The translations under genes were made by a program, and so were the position numbers. Shown one piece after another: positions 35,781 through 45,085 of a stretch of DNA of 64,000 nucleotides (position 1 is its first letter; each line of letters starts with the position of its first letter). The notes under the pieces were generated by a model. That model had not been told where the DNA came from and searched no databases. It was given only the letters and a program-made list of their open reading frames with translations. Source of the stretch: UBA11524 sp963642705 (GTDB lineage Bacteria; Bacillota; Clostridia; Christensenellales; Aristaeellaceae); assembly GCA_963642705.1 (NCBI GenBank), contig CAVIHU010000009.1:1-64000 (forward strand), given 5' to 3'.

Positions 35781-35857
35781 CGGGCACACCGGTGAAATGT
35801 GTATGCTCCCCAGAGTAGACAGGGAGCACATCATTTCGCCGGTGTGCCCGATTTTTT
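35781..35857. terminator. Long bidirectional terminator hairpin
   Basis: Outer arms at 35781-35799 and 35832-35850 pair over 19 bases with one wobble. A nested stem TGCTCCC/GGGAGCA (35804-35810, 35822-35828) closes a loop with CAGAGTAGACA. T-run 35852-35857. It separates the convergent ABC-F and sensor-kinase genes. Confidence 0.85.
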
Positions 35858-37385
35858 ATTCCGCAGAAAGGAACTTCTCCTTCTCCTGCTTCCTGGTCAG
35901 CGGCAGTTCAAACCAGAACGAGGTCCCCTTGCCCTCCTCGCTGTCCACGCCGAACGGCACGTGATGCTTTTCGAGGATGCTGCGGACAATCGACAGTCCC
36001 AGTCCGCTGCCGATGACGGCACGCTTGTGCGATTCCTGTGTGCGGTAGTAGCGGTTCCAAATCAGCGGCAGCTCGTCCTTTGCGATGCCCTTGCCGGTGT
36101 CGGAAATCGTCAAGCGCACCCAGTTGCCGCACTTTTTTTGTGTGATGGTGACGGTCTTGTCCTCGCCCGTGTAGGTCAGCGCATTGCCGAGCAGGTTGTA
36201 GACGACCTGTGCAATCCGTTGCTCGTCCGCCGTGACCGTGACCTGCTCATCCGGTCGGAACACGACCTGATAGCCGTTCTGCTGCACCATGCGGCTGACG
36301 CGCTCGGCGATGCCCTGCACGGACAGTGTGAATGGGTAATCCGCCGGATTCAGCGAAAGCGTGTCTGTCTGCAGACGGCTGAAGTCGAGCAGCTCATTGA
36401 CAAGGCTTGTCAGCCGCTGCGTTTCATCGATGATGGTCTGCATGTTTTCAGGCGTCGCCTCGCCCGGAATATCGCGCATCATTTCTGCATATCCGCCGAT
36501 CATCGTCAGCGGCGTCCGCAGGTCATGGCTGATGTTCGCAATCAGCTCGTGCTGCAGGCGTTCAACCTGGCTGAGCTCCTTTGCGGCATACACGAGCGTC
36601 TGATTCAGCTCTTCCATCTCGCGGTACTCGCAGCCGTGCGGCGGAATCACATACTGACCGCGCGAGAGCATACCTGCCGCCTCGCTCGTTTCAACGATGG
36701 AACGCGTGACCTTGCGAGAAATGAGCATCGCCAGCACCGTTGCGCCGAGAATGACCGTCACGGTAATCAAAAGGAGCTGCAGACGAAGCGTCGAGACCGT
36801 GCTGTCCAGCGGCGTAATGACGCAGTTGAGCAGCAGATAGCCCTGTGTTCCGTCCGGCAATGTTATGCGGCGCGCGCACAGCAGGCTCTGCGTGTTCGAT
36901 GTGTCGAATTTGGGAACATTGCCGCGGAAAACATGGCTGTTGTACTGGTCGGGAACCGTTGCGATGTCGAACAGCTCTGTTAGCGTTGAGCCATCCTCCG
37001 GTGTCAGGACGCACCAGAAAGACAGGTTGCGGTTGGTCATGCGGTGAATCAGGCAGTATTGTGTGCCCTCAGAGGACAGGAACGTGTGCATGTTCTCATC
37101 AAGCAGGAGAATGCAGACGTCGTTTTGTCGCGAGAGCGTATCCATGAGCGAATACAGCTGCTCATTGCCGATGTTTTCCTCGACAGAATCCGCCGCTGCC
37201 GTAATCTGGCGCGTCTTGTTCCAGCGGTAGAAGTCGTTCAGCCAGACGATCTGCATCAGCCACATTAGAATCAGTACAAATGCCACAAAAGCCGCCAGGT
37301 AGATCAGCACCCGGCGGCGGATCGGCGGACGCCTTCTGCTCCTTTGCGGCGAATCCTGCTTTTTTTTGATTGCAAGCAGCTTCAT
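35856..37385 (-). CDS. Sensor histidine kinase (HAMP-HisKA type)
   Basis: A 509-residue membrane kinase. A basic N-terminus is followed by a first membrane segment (about 27-48), an extracytoplasmic sensor (about 50-200), a second segment (about 205-225), a HAMP-like linker, the phospho-acceptor box ELIANISHDLRTPLTMI, and an ATPase domain with VYNLLGNAL, DTGKGI and GSGLGLSI. It lies 2 bases after its response regulator. Signal unknown; the pair resembles general envelope-stress or growth sensors. Confidence 0.92.
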   Translation of the reverse strand: MKLLAIKKKQDSPQRSRRRPPIRRRVLIYLAAFVAFVLILMWLMQIVWLNDFYRWNKTRQITAAADSVEENIGNEQLYSLMDTLSRQNDVCILLLDENMHTFLSSEGTQYCLIHRMTNRNLSFWCVLTPEDGSTLTELFDIATVPDQYNSHVFRGNVPKFDTSNTQSLLCARRITLPDGTQGYLLLNCVITPLDSTVSTLRLQLLLITVTVILGATVLAMLISRKVTRSIVETSEAAGMLSRGQYVIPPHGCEYREMEELNQTLVYAAKELSQVERLQHELIANISHDLRTPLTMIGGYAEMMRDIPGEATPENMQTIIDETQRLTSLVNELLDFSRLQTDTLSLNPADYPFTLSVQGIAERVSRMVQQNGYQVVFRPDEQVTVTADEQRIAQVVYNLLGNALTYTGEDKTVTITQKKCGNWVRLTISDTGKGIAKDELPLIWNRYYRTQESHKRAVIGSGLGLSIVRSILEKHHVPFGVDSEEGKGTSFWFELPLTRKQEKEKFLSAE

Positions 37386-37387
37386 AA

Positions 37388-38062
37388 TCAGTCCTTCTCA
37401 AAGCGGTAGCCGACGCCGCGCAGGGTCGTGATGCGGTCGGCGTAATCGCCAAGGCTCCTGCGGAGCAGCTTGATGTGCGTATCCAGCGTGCGGTCGTCGC
37501 CGAAGAAGTCGTACCCCCACACGTCGCTGATGAGCTTTTCGCGGGTTAGCGCAATGCCGCGGTTGCGCACCATGTAGAACAGCAGGTCATATTCCTTGGG
37601 CGACAGGTTCAGTTTCTCGCCGTGAATCGTCACCTGACGCGCAGTGAAGTCAACCACCATATCATCGATGGTGATTTTTTCGCCGTCCTCGGCGGTCGCG
37701 GGCGCTGCACTGCGCTTGAGGATGGCGGCAACGCGCATCATCAGCTCGCGCGGCGAAAATGGCTTGACGACATAGTCGTCGATGCCCAGCTCAAAGCCGT
37801 GAATGCGGTCATATTCCTCGCCGCGCGCGGAGAGCATCAGCACAGGCACCTGCGATTTCCGGCGAATTTCGCGGCATGCGGAAAAGCCATCCAGTTCCGG
37901 CATCATGACATCCATGATGATCAGATCATAGCTCTTCTGGCGGCATTTTTCGACCGCCTCCATGCCGTTCTGCGCCTCTTCGACGCTATAGCCCTCGAAT
38001 GCGGCATATTTGCGGATGAGCTCACGAATTCGGGCTTCGTCATCAACAACAAGCAGCGTCAT
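37388..38062 (-). CDS. OmpR-family response regulator
   Basis: A 224-residue regulator from ATG 38062, which has GAGGTG 6 bases upstream. The receiver has DDE (7-9), phospho-acceptor Asp51 in LIIMDVMMPELDG and Lys in DDYVVKPFSPREL. The C-terminal winged helix has LSPKEYDLLFYMVRN and RTLDTHIKLLRRSLG. It is co-transcribed with the kinase that follows. Confidence 0.95.
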   Translation of the reverse strand: MTLLVVDDEARIRELIRKYAAFEGYSVEEAQNGMEAVEKCRQKSYDLIIMDVMMPELDGFSACREIRRKSQVPVLMLSARGEEYDRIHGFELGIDDYVVKPFSPRELMMRVAAILKRSAAPATAEDGEKITIDDMVVDFTARQVTIHGEKLNLSPKEYDLLFYMVRNRGIALTREKLISDVWGYDFFGDDRTLDTHIKLLRRSLGDYADRITTLRGVGYRFEKD

Positions 38063-38145
38063 GGTGTTCACCTCATTGCATTCAGCAATTTGTTCCTGTT
38101 TGTATTATAGCGAGATTTGCCTGCAAAAGCAAGTTTTTCATCACA

Positions 38146-38499
38146 TCAGGGGGGAGACAATGAAATCTGCAGAGACGCCCCGTTCCGCAGAATTTCAACC
38201 ATGCACGGTTCTGCCTGCCTGTTGAAAAAATCGTCTGCGTCCGCTAAATCTGTGACGGTGGTTCCGTTCAGCGTCTGCAGCACATCGCCTGCGCGGATGC
38301 CGCTGCGGGCGGCACGGCTCTGGTCAATCACCGCAAGGACATAAAGACCTTCCTCCTCGGAGGCCTTCTCAATCAGAACCAAGCCTGCGGAAGCACAGCC
38401 TGTCAGCTGTACGCTTTCCTTCTGCGGCCTGAAGAGTAAACTAATTGCCAGCAGCGCACACGCCAGCACGCACAACCAGACGATGCATTTGCGCCGCAT
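38146..38499 (-). CDS. Membrane-anchored PDZ-domain protein
   Basis: About 117 residues. The N-terminus MRRKCIVWLCVLACALLAIS is a signal anchor. The remainder is a compact PDZ domain: VLAVIDQSRAARSGIRAGDV, LQTLNGTTVTDLADADDFF. There is no protease domain. The start at 38499 has GGGAAG 9 bases upstream; an in-frame GTG at 38508 is the alternative. It lies upstream of the two-component genes on the same strand, so it may bind a partner in that pathway. Confidence 0.7.
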   Translation of the reverse strand: MRRKCIVWLCVLACALLAISLLFRPQKESVQLTGCASAGLVLIEKASEEEGLYVLAVIDQSRAARSGIRAGDVLQTLNGTTVTDLADADDFFNRQAEPCMVEILRNGASLQISLSPP

Positions 38500-38578
38500 T
38501 TGCGCCACTTCCCTTCATTAAAATCTTTCTTTACGTCGCTATTGTAACCGCTTTGCGTGAAGGGTGCGTGAAAGTCCC

Positions 38579-38607
38579 TTGATTCCTGCTTGAATTTGCG
38601 GTATACT
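38579..38607 (+). promoter_or_regulatory. Promoter of the traX-metH-metA unit
   Basis: TTGATT (38579-38584), 17-base spacer, TATACT (38602-38607). No SAM riboswitch fits in the ~45-base leader. Confidence 0.65.
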
Positions 38608-38653
38608 GAAACAGAACATTATCTTTTGTCTGCGGAGAAGGAGGCGGTTTTCC

Positions 38654-39490
38654 ATGGCATATGCGCACGAGACATCGCGCAGGCATCCGGCTCCTGTCGG
38701 CAGTGACGCCATCGCAGGCTGTACGGCGACCGGCGTTCTCAAGGTCATTGCCCTTGTCTTCATGTTCATCGACCATGCCGGAAAAATGGTCTTTTCGAGC
38801 TATCCGGAAATGCGGATGCTTGGACGAATCGCTTTTCCATTGTACTGCTGGTGCATGGTGGTCGGTATCAGCTATACGCGCTCTGTTTCGCGCTATCTCC
38901 TGCGAATTGCGCTGCTTGGGCTGATTTCCCAGCCGCTGTACATGGTCGCGCTCAATCACTCGGTACAGACGCCGAATATATTCCTGACGCTCTTCATTGC
39001 TCTTTGCGCCGTCTGGGGCATCCGCGAAAAGAAAATGCTGAGCCACATCTGGGCACCTGTTCTGGCGCTGTGCGCGGCGCAGTTGCTCGGCTGCGACTAC
39101 GGCTGGCGCGGCGTGATGCTCGTCATGCTGCTTTACGGCGTGCGAAAAAGCCGTGCGGGCATCGCGTGCGTCATGGTTGCGTACTGCCTCTTCTGGGGCA
39201 GCGGCAGCTCGCAGATAACAAGCGCGTTCGGCTTCAACCTGTCCAGCCTGATGACCTCGCCCGTTGGCGGCGTCATCTCTCCGTGGCTGCGGATGCAAGC
39301 GCTGGCAATCCTTGCACTGCCGCTGATGCTCCTGCCGACCTCAGCACGCATCAAAATGCCGCGGCTGCTGAGTTACTCGCTTTATCCGCTGCATCTTGTG
39401 CTGCTGATTGCACTTGAGGCGTTTTTCGGGCTGACCATCCACACCGAACAACTGGTGAACGCATGGAATGCGCTCATCGCTCTCTTCTGA
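38654..39490 (+). CDS. TraX-family membrane protein
   Basis: A 278-residue membrane protein with about eight segments. FMFIDHAGKM and the conserved RIAFPLYCWCMVVGI block are TraX-family signatures; the founding member acetylates F-pilin, while chromosomal Firmicutes homologues have no known substrate. ATG 38654 follows GGAGGCGG. It lies 3 bases before the MetH-activation gene and so shares its transcript, though no functional link to methionine is obvious. Confidence 0.8.
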   Translation: MAYAHETSRRHPAPVGSDAIAGCTATGVLKVIALVFMFIDHAGKMVFSSYPEMRMLGRIAFPLYCWCMVVGISYTRSVSRYLLRIALLGLISQPLYMVALNHSVQTPNIFLTLFIALCAVWGIREKKMLSHIWAPVLALCAAQLLGCDYGWRGVMLVMLLYGVRKSRAGIACVMVAYCLFWGSGSSQITSAFGFNLSSLMTSPVGGVISPWLRMQALAILALPLMLLPTSARIKMPRLLSYSLYPLHLVLLIALEAFFGLTIHTEQLVNAWNALIALF

Positions 39491-39493
39491 CGT

Positions 39494-40180
39494 ATGGAAC
39501 ACACGATTCGGATCAATCTGGACGAGGCGCTGCGCTATGCGGGTGTCCGTCCGCCTGCGCCAGATGACCTGCGTACCCGTGCTGAAGCGCTGTCCCAAAT
39601 GATGTGCGACAAGGTTGCGCCACGATATACATGGCGGATGAGTCCGCTTGTGCATCAGGAAAACATGCCTGCGCTTGCCGTTGCGGACATTCTCCTGCAT
39701 GGCAGGACAGCCGCGCGGATGCTTGCCGGCTGCGACGGCGCGGTCGTGCTCGTCTGCACGCTCGGCACATCGTTCGACACGCTGCTTCGGCAGACGGAGG
39801 CACGTGACATGGCAGACGCACTCCTGCTCAACGGCTGCGGTGCGGCTTATGTCGAGGCTGCCTGTGATGCAGCGGAGCGCGAAATTGCCGAACATTTTCC
39901 GAAAAAACATCTGACAGATCGCTTTAGCCCCGGCTACGGCGATTTGCCGCTTTCCCTTCAGGCATCGCTCCTTTCCATGACGGACGCAACGCGCCGTCTC
40001 GGTGTCACGCTGAGCGATTCCTTCCTGATGAACCCTGTTAAATCGGTAACTGCCATCATCGGGCTGTCTGACCATCCCCAACAGGCGAAAATCCGCGGTT
40101 GCGATTTCTGTGCGCTGCGGACTCGATGCCAACTGCGAAAGGCTGGGAAATCCTGTGGAGAATCAACTGATTTTTCTTGA
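39494..40180 (+). CDS. MetH activation-domain protein
   Basis: A 228-residue stand-alone version of the reactivation domain of cobalamin-dependent methionine synthase. The SFLMNPVKSVTAIIG segment (about 179-193) and the late cysteines (GCDFCALRTRC) match the family. In E. coli this domain is fused to MetH; here it is separate and overlaps metH by 26 bases, so the two are made together. It would let SAM and a reductant restore inactive cob(II)alamin. Confidence 0.82.
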   Translation: MEHTIRINLDEALRYAGVRPPAPDDLRTRAEALSQMMCDKVAPRYTWRMSPLVHQENMPALAVADILLHGRTAARMLAGCDGAVVLVCTLGTSFDTLLRQTEARDMADALLLNGCGAAYVEAACDAAEREIAEHFPKKHLTDRFSPGYGDLPLSLQASLLSMTDATRRLGVTLSDSFLMNPVKSVTAIIGLSDHPQQAKIRGCDFCALRTRCQLRKAGKSCGESTDFS

Positions 40181-42527
40181 CGGCGCCATGGGCACAATGC
40201 TCCAGCGCAGCGGACTGAAGCCTGGCGAGATTCCGGAGCTGCTGTCCATTACCAATCCGGAGCTGCTGACGGACATCCACCGCCGGTATATCGAGGCGGG
40301 CACGCAAATTGTCTATGCGAACACGTTCGGTGCAAACCGCCGAAAGCTGCAGAATACGCCGTACACAGTGGACAAGGTCGTATCCGCCGCCATCAATGCA
40401 GCAAGAAAAGCATGCGAGGGCACATCCGCCCGTGTCGCACTTGATATCGGACCGCTTGGCGCGCTGCTTGAGCCGCTCGGAACGCTTGCATTCGAGGATG
40501 CGGTTGACCTCTTCGGCGAAATCGCAGAGGCAGGCGAAAAATCCGGTGCGGACCTCATCTGCATCGAGACGATGACCGACCTGTACGAGGCGAAAGCAGC
40601 ACTGCTTGCCTGCAAAGAGCGGACAAAGCTGCCTGTCTGGGTGACGATGAGCTTCGACAGCAACGGGCGCACCTTCACCGGCTGCACGATTCCTTCCATG
40701 GCGCATACGCTTGAGGGTCTCGGCGCGGATGCCATCGGGCTGAACTGCTCGCAGGGTCCGGAACAACTGCTTCCGCTGTTCCGCGAACTGTGCCGGACGA
40801 CATCGTTGCCTGTCATCGCCAAGCCGAACGCCGGATTGCCTGACCCGGTTGACGGTCACTATGACCTGCCGCCGGATGAATTTGCTGCGGCAATGCGCGA
40901 GGCAGTCGAGGTGGGCGTGAGCATTGTCGGCGGCTGCTGCGGCACCAATCCGGCGTATATCCGTGCGTTGCACGAAGCCGTCAGCGGTATGACGCCCGGA
41001 AAGCGTGATGTCCGCAAATGCAGCTTTCTCTGCACGCCGACCGTGCCGCTTGAATTGAGCGGCATCCATCCCATCGGCGAACGCATCAATCCGACCGGCA
41101 AGAAGCGCTTTCAGCAGGCACTGCTCAATGACGATTTGGACTATATTGTCGATGTCGCTATTGCGCAGGTCGATGCCGGTGCACAGATTCTCGATGTCAA
41201 TGTCGGCTATCCCGGTGTTGATGAGAAGACGATGCTTCCGCGCGTTGTCAAGAAGCTGCAGGAAAGCATTGATGTGCCACTGCAACTTGATTCGACAAAC
41301 GCTGAGGCGCTTGAGGCCGCTCTGCGCGTTTATAACGGCAAGCCTGCGGTCAATTCCGTCAATGGCGAGGAAAAATCGCTGAAGACGCTGCTGCCCATCG
41401 TCAAAAAGTACGGCGCGGCAGTTGTCGGGCTTGCACTCGATGAAAAGGGGTTACCGCGCACGGCGCAGGAACGGTTCGATATTGCCAAACGTATCCTGTT
41501 CGCAGCCGAGAGCATCGGCATTCCGCGCGAGGATGTGTTCATCGACTGTCTGACGTTAACCGTTTCCGCACAGCAGGATCAGGCGAAGGAAACGCTTGCC
41601 GCGCTGCACCTTGTTCGCGATGAGCTGCATCTCCAGACCGTGCTGGGCGTATCGAACATCTCCTTCGGGCTTCCGTACCGGTTGCTGATGACGCAGACAT
41701 TCCTCATTCGCGCACTGAGCAACGGCTTGACGCTGCCGATTATCAATCCGAACCAGAAGGAAATCATGGACGCGATTGCTGCTTATCGTGTGATCAGCGG
41801 CGAGGATGAGGGCTGCAAAAGCTATGTTGAGCGCTTCGCCAATGCGCAGGCAGTTCCGGCTCCATCGGTCGCCCCGGCAGTGCCGGTGAAATCGTCTGCC
41901 TCAGTGGTTGCTTCGCTTGATGATGCGATCATCCGCGGACTCAAGGGCGATGCGGCGCGTCTTGCAGGTGAATTGCTCCAGTCGGAAAACGAGCTGTCGC
42001 TGGTGGAAAATCACCTGATTCCGGCGCTGGACAAGGTCGGCGCGGACTACGAACAGGGCAAAGCATTCCTGCCGCAGCTGCTTTCCGCGGCACAGGCAGC
42101 GCAGGCGGTTTTCTCCGTCATCCGCGACAGCCTCGCCGCGCAGAACGTCCAGCCTGTCAAAAAAGGACGCATCATCATCGCGACTGTCAAGGGCGATATT
42201 CATGACATCGGCAAGAACATCGTCAAAACTGTGCTGGAGAACTACGGCTATGAGGTGCTCGACCTCGGGCGCGATGTGCCGCCGGAAACGATTGCCCGCA
42301 CCGCAGAGGAGCAGAATATCCGTCTTGTCGGGCTGTCCGCGCTGATGACGACGACGCTCCCCAGCATGGAAGAAACTGTCCGCCAATTGAAGGCATTGCC
42401 CAATCCGCCGCTCATTATGGTCGGCGGTGCCGTCGTCACGGAGGATTTCGCGCACCGTATGGGTGCCGATTTCTACGCGCACGACGCCAAAGCCGCCGCC
42501 AATATCGCAAAACAAGTTTTTTCTTGA
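40155..42527 (+). CDS. metH: Cobalamin-dependent methionine synthase
   Basis: Transfers a methyl group from methyltetrahydrofolate to homocysteine. About 790 residues from GTG 40155, chosen because it gives the normal N-terminus (VENQLIFLDGAMGTML) after GGGAAAT. Domains in order: homocysteine-binding with zinc cysteines in GLNCSQG and GGCCGTNP; pterin-binding (PIGERINPTG to about 570); cap; and B12-binding with the axial His683 in GDIHDIGKNIV. The reactivation domain is absent, supplied by the preceding gene. Confidence 0.95.
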   Translation: MENQLIFLDGAMGTMLQRSGLKPGEIPELLSITNPELLTDIHRRYIEAGTQIVYANTFGANRRKLQNTPYTVDKVVSAAINAARKACEGTSARVALDIGPLGALLEPLGTLAFEDAVDLFGEIAEAGEKSGADLICIETMTDLYEAKAALLACKERTKLPVWVTMSFDSNGRTFTGCTIPSMAHTLEGLGADAIGLNCSQGPEQLLPLFRELCRTTSLPVIAKPNAGLPDPVDGHYDLPPDEFAAAMREAVEVGVSIVGGCCGTNPAYIRALHEAVSGMTPGKRDVRKCSFLCTPTVPLELSGIHPIGERINPTGKKRFQQALLNDDLDYIVDVAIAQVDAGAQILDVNVGYPGVDEKTMLPRVVKKLQESIDVPLQLDSTNAEALEAALRVYNGKPAVNSVNGEEKSLKTLLPIVKKYGAAVVGLALDEKGLPRTAQERFDIAKRILFAAESIGIPREDVFIDCLTLTVSAQQDQAKETLAALHLVRDELHLQTVLGVSNISFGLPYRLLMTQTFLIRALSNGLTLPIINPNQKEIMDAIAAYRVISGEDEGCKSYVERFANAQAVPAPSVAPAVPVKSSASVVASLDDAIIRGLKGDAARLAGELLQSENELSLVENHLIPALDKVGADYEQGKAFLPQLLSAAQAAQAVFSVIRDSLAAQNVQPVKKGRIIIATVKGDIHDIGKNIVKTVLENYGYEVLDLGRDVPPETIARTAEEQNIRLVGLSALMTTTLPSMEETVRQLKALPNPPLIMVGGAVVTEDFAHRMGADFYAHDAKAAANIAKQVFS

Positions 42528-42539
42528 GAGGATACCGCT

Positions 42540-43502
42540 ATGCCGATTCGCATTCCCAATGATTTGCCAGCCGCCAGCGCCCTGCGCAGCGAGAACATAT
42601 TCGTCATGACCGATAACCGCGCCAAGACGCAGGACATCCGTCCGCTGCGGCTGCTGCTGCTCAACCTGATGCCCACGAAAATCGCTACGGAAACGCAGCT
42701 TGCGCGTCTGCTGGGCAATACGCCATTGCAGGTGGAGCTGGATTTGCTGATGGTCACGACCCATGTTACCAAAAATACGTCCGAGGAGCACATGCTTGCC
42801 TTCTACAAGACGTTTGAGCAGGTGCGTGACCTGACGTATGACGGCATGGTCATTACCGGCGCTCCTGTGGAGAAGATGCCGTTTGAGGAAGTCGAATACT
42901 GGGAAGAGCTGTGCACCATCTTCGAGTGGACAAAGACGCACGTCACCTCCACCCTGCACATCTGCTGGGGTGCACAAGCCGGACTGTACTACCACTGGGG
43001 TGTCCAGAAGTACCTGATGGACAAAAAGCTCTCCGGCGTCTATCCGCACTGTGTGACCCACAAAAACAGCATCCTGTTTCGCGGCTTCGACGACACGTTC
43101 ATGGTACCGCATAGCCGTTACACGACCATCCGCCGCGAGGATGTCCTTGCGCATCCCGAAATGAAGATTCTTTCTGAGAGCGATGAAGCCGGCATCTACG
43201 CCATATCCACCCACGGCGGAAGGCAGATTTTCATCACCGGACACTCCGAATACGATGCGGACACGCTCGAAAAGGAATATCTGCGCGACAAGAATGCCGG
43301 ATTGCACCCGGATGTGCCTTGCAATTATTATCCGAATGACGATGACACGCAGCCGCCGGTATGCACGTGGCGTTCCTCGGCGAATCTGCTGTACTGCAAC
43401 TGGTTGAATTATTTTGTCTATCAGGCGACGCCGTATGATTTGAACAGTGTTGGCATTGTGGTCATGGATGATTTCAAGGAGCAGCACGACAACAACCAAT
43501 AA
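42540..43502 (+). CDS. metA: Homoserine O-acetyltransferase, MetA type
   Basis: First committed step of methionine synthesis, 320 residues. The nucleophile Cys142 lies in HICWGAQAGLYYH, with His and Glu in FITGHSEYD. Residue 111 is Glu (TGAPVEKM); in this family Glu111 marks acetyl-CoA users and Gly111 succinyl-CoA users, so the product should be O-acetylhomoserine. This matches the O-acetylhomoserine sulfhydrylase encoded downstream. It follows metH by 12 bases. Confidence 0.95.
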   Translation: MPIRIPNDLPAASALRSENIFVMTDNRAKTQDIRPLRLLLLNLMPTKIATETQLARLLGNTPLQVELDLLMVTTHVTKNTSEEHMLAFYKTFEQVRDLTYDGMVITGAPVEKMPFEEVEYWEELCTIFEWTKTHVTSTLHICWGAQAGLYYHWGVQKYLMDKKLSGVYPHCVTHKNSILFRGFDDTFMVPHSRYTTIRREDVLAHPEMKILSESDEAGIYAISTHGGRQIFITGHSEYDADTLEKEYLRDKNAGLHPDVPCNYYPNDDDTQPPVCTWRSSANLLYCNWLNYFVYQATPYDLNSVGIVVMDDFKEQHDNNQ

Positions 43503-43532
43503 TCCTAAAAACAAGTCCATTTTCTTTGTTCC

Positions 43533-43561
43533 TTGCAGGAAAGCGCCGCATGTGGTATACT
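43533..43561 (+). promoter_or_regulatory. Promoter of the sirtuin-metY unit
   Basis: TTGCAG (43533-43538), 17-base spacer, TATACT (43556-43561), with TGG before the -10. Confidence 0.7.
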
Positions 43562-43586
43562 GAATCTGATTGGGGAGGTGAAGAGC

Positions 43587-44318
43587 ATGTACGATGTGCT
43601 GCAGCAGTGGATTGACAGCAGCCGCCGTATCGTGTTTTTCGGCGGCGCAGGCGTATCGACCGAGAGCAACATTCCGGATTTTCGCTCCCAGGATGGGCTG
43701 TATCATCAGAAATATGATATTCCGCCGGAGGAGATTCTCTCGCGCAGCTTCTTCCATCGTCATCCGGAGGAATTTTTCCGTTTCTACCGCGATAAGATGC
43801 TCCCACTGGATGCACAGCCGAATGATGCGCACAGATATCTCGCCGCGCTTGAACAGGGCGGTCGGCTGACGGCTGTTATTACGCAGAACATCGATGGTCT
43901 GCATCAGAAGGCCGGCAGTAAAAATGTGCTGGAGCTTCACGGGAGCATCTATCGCAATCACTGTATGAAATGCGCGCGCTCATTTTCGCCGGAATTCATC
44001 CGTGATTCCGGTGGCGTGCCGAAATGCCCGTGCGGCGGTATCGTCAAGCCGGATGTCGTGCTGTATGAAGAGGCGTTGTCGGATGAAGTGATTGCATCGG
44101 CGGTGCATCACCTGCGTCAGGCGAATCTGCTGATTGTTGCCGGAACAAGCCTGACCGTGTACCCTGCCGCAGCGCTCCTGCGGTATTTCGGCGGCAGCAA
44201 AATTGTACTCATCAACCGCGATGCAACGCAGCTGGATGCGCAGGCGGACTTGGTGCTGCACGAGAAGGTCGGCGAGGTGTTCCGTCACCTGCGCCCGACA
44301 CCGCTGGAGGAAACATGA
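43587..44318 (+). CDS. cobB: Sirtuin NAD-dependent protein deacylase
   Basis: A 243-residue Sir2 enzyme starting at ATG 43587 (GGGGAGGTGA upstream). NAD-binding GGAGVSTESNIPDFRS (about 18-33), TQNIDGLHQKAGS, the catalytic His in ELHGS, the zinc cysteines CMKC and CPCG, and GTSLTVYPAA are all present. It would remove acetyl or other acyl groups from lysines. It has its own promoter and is followed by a 4-base overlap with the nitroreductase gene. Confidence 0.93.
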   Translation: MYDVLQQWIDSSRRIVFFGGAGVSTESNIPDFRSQDGLYHQKYDIPPEEILSRSFFHRHPEEFFRFYRDKMLPLDAQPNDAHRYLAALEQGGRLTAVITQNIDGLHQKAGSKNVLELHGSIYRNHCMKCARSFSPEFIRDSGGVPKCPCGGIVKPDVVLYEEALSDEVIASAVHHLRQANLLIVAGTSLTVYPAAALLRYFGGSKIVLINRDATQLDAQADLVLHEKVGEVFRHLRPTPLEET

Positions 44319-45061
44319 TGGCTGCATTGGAGATGCTTTTTTCCGCCGAAGGAAAGGAAAGATACCGTCAGGCGGCGCAGCTTCGCACGTCCTGTCGCAG
44401 CTATGCCGGTGCGCCCGACAGTGCATCGTTTGCGGCGCTGTCCTACGCCATCGGGCGGTACGCCATGAGCGGCGCGAGGCTTGTGCTGACCCCTGTGGAT
44501 GAGTCGCTGTTTACCGGCACGCTTCTCGGTATGGGACGCATTACCGGATGCAGGATGGCGGCCGTCGTTATCGCTGACAGGCTTGAAGCCATGAGCCGCG
44601 TAAATGCCGGCATCGTCGGCGAAGCATTTGTCCTTGAGGCGACATCGCAGGGGCTCGGTACATGCTGGGTTGCCGGAATGTATAAGCGCAAGCTGCTGAC
44701 GCTTCCTCTGGGAGAAACGGAGGAAATTCTCGGCGTCATTGCGGTCGGTATTCCGTCCGCACCGCTGAAGGTGCCGGAAAATCGCCGCCGTAAGCCCGTT
44801 GAACGGCTGATTCACGGCGGCATGCTGACCGGAAACGCGCTTGCCGCCGCGGAACTTGTCCGCATCGCACCGTCCGCCATGAATCTTCAGCCGTGGACGA
44901 TGGAGGGACATCCGGACGGGCAATTCACGCTGATGGTCGGCAATCGGACGCTGCTGGACGGCGGCATTGCACTGTGCCATGCGGAGCTTGCGCTTGCGGG
45001 CATACATCACTGGTCATATCAGCTGACCTCGGGCGGTCTGACAGCCGCCGTTCAAATATAA
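44315..45061 (+). CDS. Nitroreductase-family protein
   Basis: A 248-residue protein with the two-subdomain nitroreductase layout. RTSCRSYAG (about 24) is the FMN-phosphate loop; EAFVLEATSQGLGTCWVAG (about 108-126) is the core helix; RIAPSAMNLQPW (about 188) repeats the family's S.xNxQPW motif. It resembles the putative TM-nitroreductase branch. Substrate unknown. It overlaps the sirtuin gene and precedes metY by 24 bases. Confidence 0.82.
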   Translation: MMAALEMLFSAEGKERYRQAAQLRTSCRSYAGAPDSASFAALSYAIGRYAMSGARLVLTPVDESLFTGTLLGMGRITGCRMAAVVIADRLEAMSRVNAGIVGEAFVLEATSQGLGTCWVAGMYKRKLLTLPLGETEEILGVIAVGIPSAPLKVPENRRRKPVERLIHGGMLTGNALAAAELVRIAPSAMNLQPWTMEGHPDGQFTLMVGNRTLLDGGIALCHAELALAGIHHWSYQLTSGGLTAAVQI

Positions 45062-45085
45062 GATAACAGAAAGAAGGCTTTTCCC

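Noticed and set aside
38608..38653. SAM riboswitch before the methionine genes
   Set aside because: The leader is too short and shows no suitable helices.
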